Below, piece by piece: positions 1 to 10,034 of a stretch of DNA of 64,000 nucleotides. The stretch is from Pseudomonas fluorescens (GTDB taxonomy: Bacteria; Pseudomonadota; Gammaproteobacteria; Pseudomonadales; Pseudomonadaceae): the NCBI RefSeq assembly GCF_902497785.1, contig NZ_CABVHK010000003.1:1-64000 (forward strand). The letters are read 5' to 3'. Position 1 is the stretch's first letter. Each line of letters opens with the position of its first letter. The notes below the pieces were generated by a model. It saw nothing but the letters and a program-made list of their open reading frames with translations, was not told the origin of the DNA and did not search any database. A program made the position numbers and the translations under genes.

Positions 1-28
1 CGGCCTCATCGTCGGAATGCCGCCCAGA

Positions 29-47
29 CCAAGCCCGCTCCCACAGG
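29..47. repeat. Half-copy of a fluorescens-type palindromic repeat
   Basis: The bases around AAGCCCGCTCCCACAGGG match one arm of the short repeat whose complementary strand reads TGTGGGAGCGGGCTT. No second arm is visible, probably because the window starts inside the element. It lies downstream of kup and its terminator. Confidence 0.4.
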
Positions 48-81
48 GATCTGTGCTGGCTCGGAGTAAGAGCCAGACAAT

Positions 82-120
82 AAAAAGCCCCCGCCGCCTT
101 TACGGCAACGAGGGCTTTTT
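82..120 (-). terminator. Rho-independent terminator of kup
   Basis: On the minus strand a stem made by AAAAAGCCCTCG and its complement CGGGGGCTTTTT, with a short loop, ends in a T run. It begins about a dozen bases after the kup stop codon. The stem is A-flanked on one side and T-flanked on the other, so it could work in both directions. Confidence 0.75.
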
Positions 121-132
121 GATGTCGCGGGC

Positions 133-2034
133 TTACATCTCGACCTGCGTCCCCAACTCAATCACCCGGTTCAGCGGCAGATTAAAGAAGCGCAAATTGC
201 CATTGGCGTTTTTCAACATGAAGGCGAACAACGCCTCGCGCCAGCGGGCCATGCCTTCAAGCTTGGAGGCAATCACCGTCTCGCGGCTGAGGAAGTAGGT
301 GGTGCGCATCGGGCTGAAGTCCAGGTCATCGAGATGACACAACTTCAAGGCCTGCGGCACGTCCGGTTCGTCGACGAAGCCGAAGTGCAGGATCACCCGG
401 AAGAACCCTTCGCCGTGGGACTCGACCTCGAAGCGCCGTGTTGGCGGCACTCGGGGGATGTCTTCATAGACCACCGTCAGCAGCACCACCTGTTCGTGTA
501 ACACCTGGTTATGCAACAGGTTGTGCAACAACGCATGAGGCACAGCGTCCGGGCGGGCGGTGAGGAACACGGCGGTGCCCTGGACGCGATGCGGCGGTTG
601 GACGGCGATGCTGCTGATGAAAATCGGCAGTGGCAGCCCCCCTTCGTCCATGCGTTCCACCAGCAACTGTTTGCCGCGTTTCCAGGTGGTCATCAACACA
701 AACAGCGCAATACCGGCGATCACCGGGAAGGCCCCGCCCTGAACGATTTTCGGCACGTTGGCGGCGAAGTACAGACCGTCCACCAGCAGGAAGCCGAGCA
801 ATACCGGCACCGCGAGGATCGGTGGCCATTTCCACAGCAACAACATCACCGCCGACACCAGAATGGTGGTCATCAGCATCGTGCCGGTCACCGCCACGCC
901 ATAGGCAGAGGCCAAGGCGCCGGAGGATTCGAAGCCGATCACCAGCAGGATCACGCCCACCATCAATGCCCAGTTCACCGCGCCGATGTAGATCTGGCCC
1001 TGTTCGGCACTGGAGGTGTGCTGGATGTGCATGCGCGGAATGTAGCCGAGCTGGATCGCCTGACGGGTCAGGGAGAACGCACCGGAAATCACCGCTTGCG
1101 AAGCGATCACTGTGGCCAGGGTCGACAGGCCGACCAGCGGAATCAACGCCCAACTTGGCGCCAACAGATAAAACGGGTTGCGCGCCGCTTCCGGATCGCC
1201 GAGCAACAACGCACCCTGGCCAAAGTAGTTGAGCACCAGCGCCGGCAGCACGAGGATGAACCAGGCGCGGGCGATCGGCTTGCGCCCGAAGTGGCCCATG
1301 TCGGCGTACAGCGCTTCGGCGCCGGTCAACGCCAGCACCACCGCGCCAAGAATCGCCACGCCCATGCCCGGGTGAACAATGAAGAAACGCACGCCCCAGG
1401 CCGGGTTCATCGCTTGCAACACTTCCGGGTGTTGCAGGATGCCGTAGACGCCCAGCGCACCCAGTACCACAAACCATGTAACCATGATCGGCCCGAACAG
1501 GATGCCGATGCGCGCGGTGCCGTGACGCTGAATCAAAAACAGCGCCACCAGCACGATCAGCGACAGCGGCACCACCCAATGGTCGATGCCATCGAAGGCC
1601 AGCCCCAGGCCCTCAATCGCCGAGAGCACGGAAATCGCCGGGGTGATCATGCTGTCGCCGTAGAACAGCGCCGCGCCGATCAGCCCGCAGACCACCAGCA
1701 AGGTGCGCAATCTCTTGTGCCCCGCCGCTGCCCGCCGCGCAAGCGCGGTCAACGCCATGATCCCGCCTTCACCCTGGTTGTCGGCGCGCAGGACAAACAT
1801 CATGTACTTGATCGAGACCACCCAGATCAGCGACCAGAAGATCAGCGCCAGGATGCCCAACACGCCGTCATGGTTGACCGGCACGCCATAGCCGCCGGAG
1901 AACACTTCTTTGAGGGTGTACAGCGGGCTGGTGCCGATATCGCCATAAACCACCCCGACCGCCGCGACCAGCATGCCGATCGGCTTCGCCGCCGAATGCT
2001 CGGTATCCGCAGCCTGACTACTTGCCTGACCCAT
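133..2034 (-). CDS. kup: Kup low-affinity potassium uptake protein
   Basis: A 633-residue inner-membrane K+/H+ symporter of the KUP/HAK family, the usual family length. The N-terminal signature [15 protein letters not shown] is at residues 31-45. About twelve hydrophobic segments follow across roughly residues 20-460, and then a hydrophilic C-terminal domain of about 170 residues. The ATG at 2034 has a GGGAG ribosome binding site just upstream. The gene is monocistronic, is divergent from rimO across about 290 bp, and ends at a clear terminator. Family function is K+ accumulation, especially at acid pH. No regulator site was recognised. Confidence 0.95.
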   Translation of the reverse strand: MGQASSQAADTEHSAAKPIGMLVAAVGVVYGDIGTSPLYTLKEVFSGGYGVPVNHDGVLGILALIFWSLIWVVSIKYMMFVLRADNQGEGGIMALTALARRAAAGHKRLRTLLVVCGLIGAALFYGDSMITPAISVLSAIEGLGLAFDGIDHWVVPLSLIVLVALFLIQRHGTARIGILFGPIMVTWFVVLGALGVYGILQHPEVLQAMNPAWGVRFFIVHPGMGVAILGAVVLALTGAEALYADMGHFGRKPIARAWFILVLPALVLNYFGQGALLLGDPEAARNPFYLLAPSWALIPLVGLSTLATVIASQAVISGAFSLTRQAIQLGYIPRMHIQHTSSAEQGQIYIGAVNWALMVGVILLVIGFESSGALASAYGVAVTGTMLMTTILVSAVMLLLWKWPPILAVPVLLGFLLVDGLYFAANVPKIVQGGAFPVIAGIALFVLMTTWKRGKQLLVERMDEGGLPLPIFISSIAVQPPHRVQGTAVFLTARPDAVPHALLHNLLHNQVLHEQVVLLTVVYEDIPRVPPTRRFEVESHGEGFFRVILHFGFVDEPDVPQALKLCHLDDLDFSPMRTTYFLSRETVIASKLEGMARWREALFAFMLKNANGNLRFFNLPLNRVIELGTQVEM

Positions 2035-2325
2035 CCAACACTCCCGTTACCCAGACCGGACTTCTTTAAAAAGAAGCACTATGCTTTGCACGCAGCATGC
2101 GCTGTTTTACATGACGTTACAGACGTTTTGTTGACTGTAAAAAATCGGTAATGCCCAACGGCGCGAAGCATAGCGCAGCACTCGTCGTATTTCCCTGCAT
2201 AAAGCTGGTCAAGTGCGTTGGTCACCGCTAGAATTGCGCACTTTTTGATCAGAGGCGCAGCAAAAGCGTCCGATTGTCGCCTTGCCCGTTTGCGGCTGGA
2301 GGCGTCACAAACACCGAGGTTAGAC

Positions 2326-3663
<1,338 letters not shown>

Positions 3664-3675
3664 ACGCAAAAAATA

Positions 3676-3715
3676 CAAAAAGCCCTGCTCTCTTGACGAG
3701 ATGCGGGGCTTTTTT
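3676..3715 (+). terminator. Rho-independent terminator of rimO
   Basis: AAAAAGCCCTGC and GCGGGGCTTTTTT form a stem about 12 bp long with one G-T pair, followed by six T residues. It starts 13 bp after the rimO stop codon. Confidence 0.8.
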
Positions 3716-3776
3716 ACGGCTATCGTTTCAGGTGAGAAAGGACTCGCACATTCCATTGCAAAAGGGGCAGCCGGCC

Positions 3777-4250
3777 ATGCGCCAACACTCGGTCATCCAC
3801 ACGCCGAAACACAGTGACTATCAGGAACTCACGCAAGTCTGGGAAGCTTCGGTGCGCGCCACCCATGACTTTCTGCCGGACAGCTACATCGAATTGTTGA
3901 AGAACCTGGTGCTGACCCGTTACCTCGACGCGGTGATGCTGATCTGCACCAAAGACTCGCGCCAGCGCATCACCGGGTTCGCCGGCGTCGCGGCGGGCAA
4001 GATCGAAATGCTCTTCATCGACCCCGCTCATCGCGGTCAGGGTCTGGGTAAATTGTTACTGCGCTATGCCATGGAACACCTGAACGCCGATGAACTGGAC
4101 GTCAACGAACAGAACCCGCAGGCGCTGGGGTTCTACCTGCAACAGGGCTTCGAGATCATCGGTCGCACCGAGCACGACGGCATGGGGCAGCCTTACCCGT
4201 TACTGCATATGCGTTTGCGCCAGGCGCAACAACTGACGCGCAATGGTTGA
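3777..4250 (+). CDS. GNAT-family N-acetyltransferase
   Basis: A 157-residue single-domain GNAT protein. Motif A, which binds the acetyl-CoA pyrophosphate, is visible as HRGQGLGKLLLRYAM around residues 83-97, followed by the usual beta-strand DELDVNEQNPQALGFYLQQGF. The closest general resemblance is to small YjaB-like acetyltransferases. The substrate cannot be told from sequence. An upstream in-frame start at 3693 lies inside the rimO terminator, so the ATG at 3777 (MRQHSVIHTP) is preferred. The gene stands alone between two intergenic elements. Confidence 0.8.
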   Translation: MRQHSVIHTPKHSDYQELTQVWEASVRATHDFLPDSYIELLKNLVLTRYLDAVMLICTKDSRQRITGFAGVAAGKIEMLFIDPAHRGQGLGKLLLRYAMEHLNADELDVNEQNPQALGFYLQQGFEIIGRTEHDGMGQPYPLLHMRLRQAQQLTRNG

Positions 4251-4267
4251 AACACCACAGACCCACT

Positions 4268-4367
4268 GTAGGAGCTAGCTTGCTAGCGATGGTCGCGAAC
4301 GATAACGCGCCCTTTCAGGATAAAACGCGGTGGCTGTGGATCCATCGCAGGCAAGCCAGCTCCTACA
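4268..4367. repeat. Paired palindromic repeat (REP-like, GTAGGAGC type)
   Basis: GTAGGAGCTAGCTTGCTAGC on the left and CAGGCAAGCCAGCTCCTAC on the right are inverted copies about 60 bp apart. The left arm itself contains the small palindrome GCTAGCTTGCTAGC. It sits between the acetyltransferase and the RsuA-like gene and has no coding potential. Confidence 0.8.
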
Positions 4368-4450
4368 AAATGCAGCGTACTGAAATGGACCCGCGATTAA
4401 CCCGCGCCTAGCAGGTACAATGCTCACCCCTTTTTTGTTACGGCCCTGTC

Positions 4451-5161
4451 ATGACTGACCCGATTCGTCTCTCCAAACGCCTCATCGAACTCGTCGGCTG
4501 TTCCCGTCGGGAGGCTGAGCTGTTCATCGAGGGCGGCTGGGTCACCGTGGACGGCGAAGTCATCGACGAGCCGCAGTTCAAGGTCGACGCCCAGAAAGTC
4601 GAACTTGACCCAGAAGCCAAGGCCACCGCGCCAGAGCCTGTGACCATCCTGTTCAACGTGGCGGCAGGCATGGACGCGGAAACGGCCATGGCCACCATCA
4701 GCGCCGACACCCTGAGCGAAGAACACCGCTTCAGCAAACGCCCGCTCAAGGGCCATTTCCTGCGCCTGACCGCCAGCACCGACCTGCAGGCCAACGCCAG
4801 CGGTCTGCTGGTGTTCACCCAGGACTGGAAAATCCTGCGCAAACTGACCGCCGATTCGGCGAAGATCGAGCAGGAATATGTGGTCGAAGTTGAAGGCGAC
4901 ATGGTGGCTCACGGGCTCAATCGCCTGAACCACGGCCTGACCTACAAAGGCAAAGAGCTGCCACCGGTGAAAGCCAGCTGGCAGAACGAAAACCGTCTGC
5001 GCTTTGCGATGAAGAACCCACAACCGGGCGTGATCGCCCTGTTCTGCCAGGCCGTCGGCCTGAAGGTCGTCGCCATCCGCCGCATCCGCATCGGCGGCGT
5101 GTCCATCGGCAAAGTGCCGTTGGGGCAATGGCGCTACCTGTCCGGCAAAGAGAAGTTCTAA
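4451..5161 (+). CDS. RsuA/RluF-family pseudouridine synthase homologue, probably catalytically inactive
   Basis: A 236-residue protein with the family layout: an N-terminal S4 RNA-binding domain (about residues 6-60, RLSKRLIELVGCSRREAELFI) and a pseudouridine-synthase fold (about 62-232). The catalytic landmarks are altered. The family GRLD motif aligns with TDLQ at 110-113, placing Gln113 where the catalytic Asp belongs. The NKPxG motif reads NVAAG (69-73), and the RQIRR motif reads VIALF (194-198). The conserved Tyr is kept (Tyr143), as is the C-terminal RIRIGG..LGQWRYL block. The reading frame and codon use are healthy, so this looks like a conserved pseudoenzyme and not a decaying gene. 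Its target RNA is unknown. Confidence 0.75.
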   Translation: MTDPIRLSKRLIELVGCSRREAELFIEGGWVTVDGEVIDEPQFKVDAQKVELDPEAKATAPEPVTILFNVAAGMDAETAMATISADTLSEEHRFSKRPLKGHFLRLTASTDLQANASGLLVFTQDWKILRKLTADSAKIEQEYVVEVEGDMVAHGLNRLNHGLTYKGKELPPVKASWQNENRLRFAMKNPQPGVIALFCQAVGLKVVAIRRIRIGGVSIGKVPLGQWRYLSGKEKF

Positions 5162-5236
5162 GACTTTTCACGCCGCCACACATTTCGGCGCCGCTGCTTA
5201 TGCGGCGCCCACTGCTGAATATCAGGATTGCACACC

Positions 5237-5707
5237 ATGATTCATAACGACGTACTGCGCAGCGTGCGCTACATGCTCGACATCAGCGACAAGAAAGTCA
5301 TCGAGATCATCAAACTCGGCGGCATGGATGTGTCCCTGGAAGACCTGGTGACCTACCTCGACAAGAAAGAGGAAGACGAAGAAGGCTTCGTGCGCTGCCC
5401 GGACGAAGTCATGGCGCATTTCCTCGACGGCCTGGTGACCTTCAAGCGCGGCAAGGACGAAAGCCGTCCGCCGCAGCCGATCGAAGTGCCGGTGACCAAC
5501 AACATCATCCTCAAGAAACTGCGTGTGGCCTTCGAACTGAAGGAAGACGACATGCACGCGATCCTCAAGGCCGCCGAGTTCCCGGTGTCCAAGCCTGAGC
5601 TGAGCGCGCTGTTTCGCAAGTTCGGCCACACCAACTACCGTCCGTGCGGCGACCAGTTGCTGCGCAACTTCCTCAAGGGCCTGACCCTGCGCGTTCGCCC
5701 ACAGTAA
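5237..5707 (+). CDS. yehS: YehS, DUF1456 family protein
   Basis: A 156-residue protein built from two DUF1456 repeats, at about residues 1-65 (NDVLRSVRYMLDI...) and 90-155 (NNIILKKLRVAFEL...). Each repeat contains a phrase like 'ILK-AEFPVSKPELSALFRKFGH'. The acidic linker KKEEDEEG lies between them. No catalytic residues are evident and the biochemical function is unknown in the family. A TTG nine bases upstream is in frame, but the ATG at 5237, with a CAGGA ribosome binding site before it, fits the family start. It follows the RsuA-like gene by about 75 bp and may be co-transcribed. Confidence 0.88.
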   Translation: MIHNDVLRSVRYMLDISDKKVIEIIKLGGMDVSLEDLVTYLDKKEEDEEGFVRCPDEVMAHFLDGLVTFKRGKDESRPPQPIEVPVTNNIILKKLRVAFELKEDDMHAILKAAEFPVSKPELSALFRKFGHTNYRPCGDQLLRNFLKGLTLRVRPQ

Positions 5708-5722
5708 CGCCGATGTAGGACC

Positions 5723-5811
5723 GTAGGAGCTGTCGAGTGCAACGAGGCTGCGATCTTTTGATCTCAAATGTCCAAAAAGATCGCAGCCTCGTTGCACTCG
5801 ACAGCTCCTAC
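5723..5811. repeat. Long perfect palindromic repeat (GGCTGCGATCTTTT type)
   Basis: Two inverted arms, GTAGGAGCTGTCGAGTGCAA.. and ..TTGCACTCGACAGCTCCTAC, extended by GAGGCTGCGATCTTTT, give a stem close to 38 bp with a loop of about a dozen bases. Partial extra copies of the GTAGGAGC end occur just downstream (to about 5830). The element is intergenic between yehS and rhlG and belongs to the same family as 7585, 21018, 29664 and 36435. Confidence 0.9.
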
Positions 5812-5924
5812 AGTCCTACGGCTCCTACAGCTCCGTATGGCCCCCCATTCCTCGCAAAAATAGTGGCTCCGCTTTCCGCGACTGACGACTAGGGTGTAAA
5901 GACCCTCAGCTCTCAGGATTCGCC

Positions 5925-6695
5925 ATGCACCCGTACTTTTCCCTGCAAGGCCGCACCGCTCTGGTGACCGGCGGCACCCGTGGTATCGGCAAAATGATCG
6001 CCAAGGCCTACGTCGAGGCCGGGGCTACCGTGTACGTCTGCGCCCGTGACGCCGAAGCCTGTCGGCAAACGGCTGACGAATTGAGCGCATTCGGGCGTTG
6101 CCACGGGGTGGCCGCCAATCTGGCGGCTGAAGAAGGTGTGCTGCAACTGGCCAAGCGCCTGGGCGAGCAGATCACCCATCTGGATATTCTGGTCAACAAC
6201 GCCGGCACCACCTGGGGCGCGCCGCTGGAAAGCTATCCGGTGAAGGGCTGGGAAAAGGTCATGCAGCTCAACGTGACGTCGGTGTTTAACTGCATTCAGC
6301 AGTTCTTGCCGCTGCTGAAGAAAGCCGGTTCGGCGGCGAACCCGGCGCGGATTATCAATATCGGTTCGGTAGCGGGGATTTCTTCCTTCGGCGAGCAGGC
6401 TTATGCCTACGGGCCGAGTAAAGCTGCCCTGCATCAATTGTCGCGGATTCTCGCGCGGGAACTGGTGACCCAGCACATCAACGTCAACGTGATCGCGCCC
6501 GGGCGCTTTCCGAGCAAAATGACCCAGCACATCGGCAATGATGAGCAGGCGTTGGCTGAGGATACGGCGTTGATTCCGATGAAGCGCTGGGGACGGGAGG
6601 AAGAAATGGCGGCGCTGGCGATCAGCCTGGCGAGTACGGCCGGGGCGTACATGACCGGGAATATTATCCCGCTGGATGGTGGGTTCAGTCTCTGA
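5925..6695 (+). CDS. rhlG: RhlG-like beta-ketoacyl reductase, short-chain dehydrogenase
   Basis: A 256-residue classical SDR, the same length as P. aeruginosa RhlG and highly similar from its MHPYFSL N-terminus. The NADP-binding motif TGGTRGIG is at 16-23, NNAG at about 90-93, and the catalytic Ser and YxxxK appear in NIGSVAG and YAYGPSKAAL. RhlG is an NADPH-dependent beta-ketoacyl reductase first linked to rhamnolipid and PHA precursors, though later work questioned that role. No rhlAB genes are in view, so the physiological substrate here is open. It is a single gene between two repeat elements. Confidence 0.85.
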   Translation: MHPYFSLQGRTALVTGGTRGIGKMIAKAYVEAGATVYVCARDAEACRQTADELSAFGRCHGVAANLAAEEGVLQLAKRLGEQITHLDILVNNAGTTWGAPLESYPVKGWEKVMQLNVTSVFNCIQQFLPLLKKAGSAANPARIINIGSVAGISSFGEQAYAYGPSKAALHQLSRILARELVTQHINVNVIAPGRFPSKMTQHIGNDEQALAEDTALIPMKRWGREEEMAALAISLASTAGAYMTGNIIPLDGGFSL

Positions 6696-6705
6696 TATCC
6701 GCTTT

Positions 6706-6834
6706 TGTGGCGAGGGAGCTTGCTCCCGCTCGGTTGCGAAGCAACCGCCCAGACCACCGAGTTTCCACTGGAGAAACTCGGTGAAGGTGTTGGGGGCGCT
6801 TCGCGCCCCAGCGGGAGCAAGCTCCCTCGCCACA
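6706..6834. repeat. Paired palindromic repeat (GTGGCGAGGGAGC type)
   Basis: TGTGGCGAGGGAGCTTGCTC at the left and its complement GAGCAAGCTCCCTCGCCACA at the right bracket about 90 bp. That interior itself holds the hairpin arms CCGAGTTTC/GAAACTCGG and GGGGCGC/GCGCCCC. It starts 10 bp after the rhlG stop codon and ends about 50 bp before trmO, and may work as a transcription-end structure. Confidence 0.88.
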
Positions 6835-6886
6835 GTGTGCGCATGGGCTATCATATCCGCCCTCATTCCTGGCTCGACTCCACACC

Positions 6887-7588
6887 ATGACCTACAGCGT
6901 TTCCCCCATCGGCTTCGTGCGCTCCTGCTTCAAGGAGAAGTTCGCCATCCCGCGCCAGCCGCAATTGGCGCCCGCCGCGCGCGGTGTGCTGGAACTGGTG
7001 GCGCCGTTTGATCAGGGGGATGCGGTGCAAGGCCTGGAACAGGTCAGCCACGTCTGGCTGCTGTTCCTGTTTCATCAGGCCCTGGAAGAGAAGCCGCGCC
7101 TGAAAGTCCGCCCTCCTCGCCTTGGTGGTAATAAATCCATGGGCGTGTTCGCCACCCGCGCCACGCACCGGCCCAATGGCATCGGCCAGTCCGTGGTGAA
7201 ACTCGACAAGGTTGAAGCCGGTCGCTTGTGGATATCCGGCATCGATTTGCTGGATGGCACGCCAGTTCTCGACATCAAACCCTATGTGCCCTACGCCGAC
7301 ATCATCGACACGGCGTCAAACAGCATCGCCAGCGCTGCGCCGCAATTGATTGCCGTGCAGTGGACGGATTCGGCGCTGCAGCAGGCGCACGAGCACGCTC
7401 AGCGCCTTGAAGAACCGCTGGTCGAGCTGATTGAGCAGTGTCTGGCGCAAGACCCAAGGCCGGCGTATCAGACACCGACGCCGGAGCGCGAGTATGGGGC
7501 GCAGTTCTGGGATGTGGATGTGCGCTGGCATTACCCGACACCGGAGCTGATCCGCGTTCTGGAAGTCATCCCAGCCTCCAACCTGTAG
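6887..7588 (+). CDS. trmO: TrmO, tRNA t6A37 N6-methyltransferase (YaeB/TsaA family)
   Basis: A 233-residue protein matching E. coli TrmO in length and order. The N-terminal SAM-binding beta-barrel domain runs to about residue 150, with the signatures HVWLLFLFH, FATRATHRPNGIGQSVV and GIDLLDGTPVLDIKPYVPYAD, and a smaller C-terminal domain follows. The enzyme methylates N6-threonylcarbamoyladenosine at position 37 of tRNA-Thr. The ATG at 6887 opens directly on conserved sequence. Its TAG stop codon lies inside the left end of the next palindromic repeat. Confidence 0.92.
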   Translation: MTYSVSPIGFVRSCFKEKFAIPRQPQLAPAARGVLELVAPFDQGDAVQGLEQVSHVWLLFLFHQALEEKPRLKVRPPRLGGNKSMGVFATRATHRPNGIGQSVVKLDKVEAGRLWISGIDLLDGTPVLDIKPYVPYADIIDTASNSIASAAPQLIAVQWTDSALQQAHEHAQRLEEPLVELIEQCLAQDPRPAYQTPTPEREYGAQFWDVDVRWHYPTPELIRVLEVIPASNL

Positions 7589-7683
7589 GAGCTGTCGAGT
7601 GAAACGAGGCTGCGATCTTTTGATGTTGCTTTTAAAAACAAGATCAAAAGATCGCAGCCTCGTTTCACTCGGCAGCTCCTACA
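7585..7683. repeat. Palindromic repeat overlapping the trmO stop codon
   Basis: GTAGGAGCTGTCGAGTGAAA and its inverted partner TTTCACTCGGCAGCTCCTAC are extended by GAGGCTGCGATCTTTTGAT and its complement. The repeat begins with the last base before the trmO TAG, so the stop codon is supplied by the repeat itself. Confidence 0.9.
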
Positions 7684-7700
7684 AGGATTGTGGCAAGCAC

Positions 7701-7741
7701 AAAAAAGCCCCCATTACCGGTTAAGGCAATGGGGGCTTTTC
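7701..7741 (-). terminator. Rho-independent terminator of fpr
   Basis: AAAAAAGCCCCCATTACC and its near complement CAATGGGGGCTTTT enclose a short loop. The A run lies on the side that becomes the U tract for minus-strand transcription. It lies just beyond the fpr stop codon and may also end trmO transcription. Confidence 0.85.
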
Positions 7742-7756
7742 AGTGGTGCGGTGCGC

Positions 7757-8536
7757 TTACTTCTCGACGAACGCACGCTCGATCAGGTAATCACCCGGCT
7801 CGCGCATCCGTGGCGAAACTTTCAGGCCGAAGCTGTTCAACACTTCGCTGGTTTCGTCGAGCATGCTCGGGCTGCCGCACAGCATGGCGCGGTCGTCCTG
7901 CGGGTTGATCGGCGGCAGGCCGATATCGCTGAACAGCTTGCCGCTGCGCATCAGGTCCGTCAGGCGGCCTTCGTTCTCGAACGGCTCGCGGGTCACCGTC
8001 GGGTAGTAGATCAACTTGTCACGCAGGGCCTCGCCGAAGAACTCGTTCTGCGGCAAGTGCTCGGTGATGAATTCGCGGTAGGCGACTTCGTTGACGTAAC
8101 GTACGCCGTGGCACAGGATCACTTTTTCGAAACGCTCGTAGGTTTCCGGGTCCTGGATGACGCTCATGAACGGCGCCAGACCGGTACCGGTGCTGAGCAG
8201 GTACAAATGTTTGCCAGGCTTCAAGTCGTCCAGTACCAGCGTGCCGGTAGGCTTCTTGCTGATGATGATCTCGTCGCCTTCCTTCAGATGCTGCAGCTGG
8301 GAAGTCAACGGGCCATCAGGCACCTTGATGCTGAAGAACTCGAGATGCTCTTCCCAGTTCGGGCTGGCAATCGAGTAAGCGCGCATAAGCGGGCGGCCAT
8401 TGGGCTGTTGCAGGCCGATCATCACGAACTGACCGTTCTCGAAGCGCAGGCCCGGGTCGCGGGTGCACTTGAAGCTGAACAGAGTGTCGTTCCAGTGGTG
8501 AACACTGAGGACACGCTCGTGGTTCATGTTGCTCAT
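7757..8536 (-). CDS. fpr: Ferredoxin-NADP+ reductase Fpr (FprA type)
   Basis: A 259-residue flavoprotein that moves electrons between NADPH and ferredoxin or flavodoxin. The FAD-binding motif RAYSIASP is at about residues 51-58, the NADP-binding stretch LLSTGTGLAPFMS at about 109-121, and the C-terminus ends in VEK, typical of the bacterial short-tailed class. Upstream in-frame codons exist to 8611, but MSNMNHERVL at 8536 with an AGGAG box ten bases before it is the family start. It is divergent from finR, whose product is known in P. putida and P. aeruginosa to activate fpr under oxidative stress. Confidence 0.95.
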   Translation of the reverse strand: MSNMNHERVLSVHHWNDTLFSFKCTRDPGLRFENGQFVMIGLQQPNGRPLMRAYSIASPNWEEHLEFFSIKVPDGPLTSQLQHLKEGDEIIISKKPTGTLVLDDLKPGKHLYLLSTGTGLAPFMSVIQDPETYERFEKVILCHGVRYVNEVAYREFITEHLPQNEFFGEALRDKLIYYPTVTREPFENEGRLTDLMRSGKLFSDIGLPPINPQDDRAMLCGSPSMLDETSEVLNSFGLKVSPRMREPGDYLIERAFVEK

Positions 8537-8675
8537 GTACGTGGGACTCCTGGAGATGGGTCTGCGCGGGTTCTGCGAAAAGAAAACCAGCTGTGCGCAA
8601 TTGCATCGCATTCTAATGGCAGCGACAATATCTGTTAAATGGATTATTAAGATAAGGGTTATCGGTTATATAGAT

Positions 8676-9602
8676 ATGCGATTTACTCTCCGTCAACTTC
8701 AAGTCTTCGTTGCCGTTGCCCAGCAGGAAAGCGTATCCCGTGCCGCGGGTCTGCTCAACCTCTCGCAATCGGCGGCAAGCACCTCGATCACCGAACTCGA
8801 GCGCCAGTCCAGCTGTCAGCTGTTCGACCGCGCCGGTAAACGGCTGAGCCTCAACGCGCTCGGCAAACAGCTCTTGCCACAAGCCGTGGCATTGCTCGAT
8901 CAGGCAAAGGAAATCGAAAACTTGCTCAACGGCAAGTCCGGCTTCGGTTCTCTGGCGGTCGGCGCGACCCTGACCATCGGCAATTACCTCGCCACCCTGT
9001 TGATCGGCAGCTTCATGCAGCGCCATCCGGAAAGCCAGGTGAAGCTGCACGTGCAGAACACTGCCAACATCGTGCAACAAGTTGCTCACTATGAAATTGA
9101 TCTGGGTCTAATCGAGGGCGATTGCAGCCACCCCGACATCGAGGTGCAGAGCTGGGTCGAGGATGAACTGGTGGTGTTCTGCGCGCCACAGCATCCACTG
9201 GCGATTCGCGGCACGGCGAGCATGGATGAGCTGAGTCATGAAGCGTGGATCCTGCGGGAACAAGGCTCCGGAACGCGGCTGACGTTTGATCAGGCCATGC
9301 GTCACCATCGCAGCGCGTTGAATATCCGCCTGGAACTGGAGCACACCGAGGCCATCAAGCGCGCGGTCGAATCGGGATTGGGGATTGGCTGCATTTCGCG
9401 GCTGGCGCTGCGCGACGCGTTCCGTCGCGGCAGCCTGGTACCGGTGGAAACACCGGATCTGGACTTGGCGCGGCAGTTTTATTTCATCTGGCACAAACAG
9501 AAATTCCAGACGCCGGCGATGCGTGAATTCCTCGACCTGTGTCGCGCCTTCACCGCCGGAGTTCAGCGCAGCGACGAAATCGTGCTGCCCACCATCGCTT
9601 AA
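8676..9602 (+). CDS. finR: FinR, LysR-type regulator of fpr
   Basis: A 308-residue LysR-family regulator. It has a winged HTH at residues 1-60 (FVAVAQQESVSRAAGLLNLSQSAASTSITELE) and a LysR substrate domain at about 90-295. Position, divergent from fpr across 139 bp, is the known FinR arrangement in Pseudomonas, where it controls fpr in response to superoxide or NADPH demand. The frame is open upstream to 8526, but MRFTLRQLQVF (ATG 8676) is the LysR start. Its TAA stop codon overlaps the stop codon of the converging dgkA. Confidence 0.88.
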   Translation: MRFTLRQLQVFVAVAQQESVSRAAGLLNLSQSAASTSITELERQSSCQLFDRAGKRLSLNALGKQLLPQAVALLDQAKEIENLLNGKSGFGSLAVGATLTIGNYLATLLIGSFMQRHPESQVKLHVQNTANIVQQVAHYEIDLGLIEGDCSHPDIEVQSWVEDELVVFCAPQHPLAIRGTASMDELSHEAWILREQGSGTRLTFDQAMRHHRSALNIRLELEHTEAIKRAVESGLGIGCISRLALRDAFRRGSLVPVETPDLDLARQFYFIWHKQKFQTPAMREFLDLCRAFTAGVQRSDEIVLPTIA

Positions 9603-9961
9603 AGCAGGATCACCGCCCACACCAGCGCGATCAGGGTCAAGGCCACGAATTGCGCGGCGCTGCCCATGTCCTTGGCGTTCTTGGACAGCGGGTGCAATTC
9701 AAGGGAAATGCGGTCAATCGCCGCTTCCACCGCCGAGTTGAGCAACTCGACGATCAAGGCCAACAGACAGACGGCGATCAGCAACGCCTGCTCGACGCGG
9801 CTGACGTTCAAAAAGAACGAAATCGGAATCAGGATTACATTGAGCAACACCAGTTGCCGAAAAGCCGCTTCGCCGGTGAAGGCGGCGCGCAGGCCATCCA
9901 GCGAATATCCAGAGGCGTTGAGGATGCGTTTCAGGCCGGTCTGGCCTTTGAAAGGGGACAT
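9599..9961 (-). CDS. dgkA: Diacylglycerol kinase DgkA
   Basis: A 120-residue integral-membrane kinase that phosphorylates diacylglycerol released by membrane-derived glycan synthesis. It has an amphipathic N-terminus and three transmembrane helices. The family core is visible as GEAAFRQL and LIVELLNSAVEAAIDR, carrying the conserved glutamates. The ATG at 9961 (MSPFKGQTGLKRI) is preferred over one six codons upstream because it matches the family start. It is transcribed after erdR and overlaps the stop codon of finR tail to tail. Confidence 0.93.
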   Translation of the reverse strand: MSPFKGQTGLKRILNASGYSLDGLRAAFTGEAAFRQLVLLNVILIPISFFLNVSRVEQALLIAVCLLALIVELLNSAVEAAIDRISLELHPLSKNAKDMGSAAQFVALTLIALVWAVILL

Positions 9962-10034
9962 AGAATGGCAACTGACCAAAAAAGAGTGGGAAAGCTAGAT
10001 CAACCCAAGTCAAAAAAGCGTGAAGACGCCACCC

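Noticed and set aside
5723..7683. Repeated palindromes close together, considered as a CRISPR-like array
   Set aside because: The copies are separated by whole genes, are inverted pairs and not regularly spaced direct repeats, and no cas gene is present.
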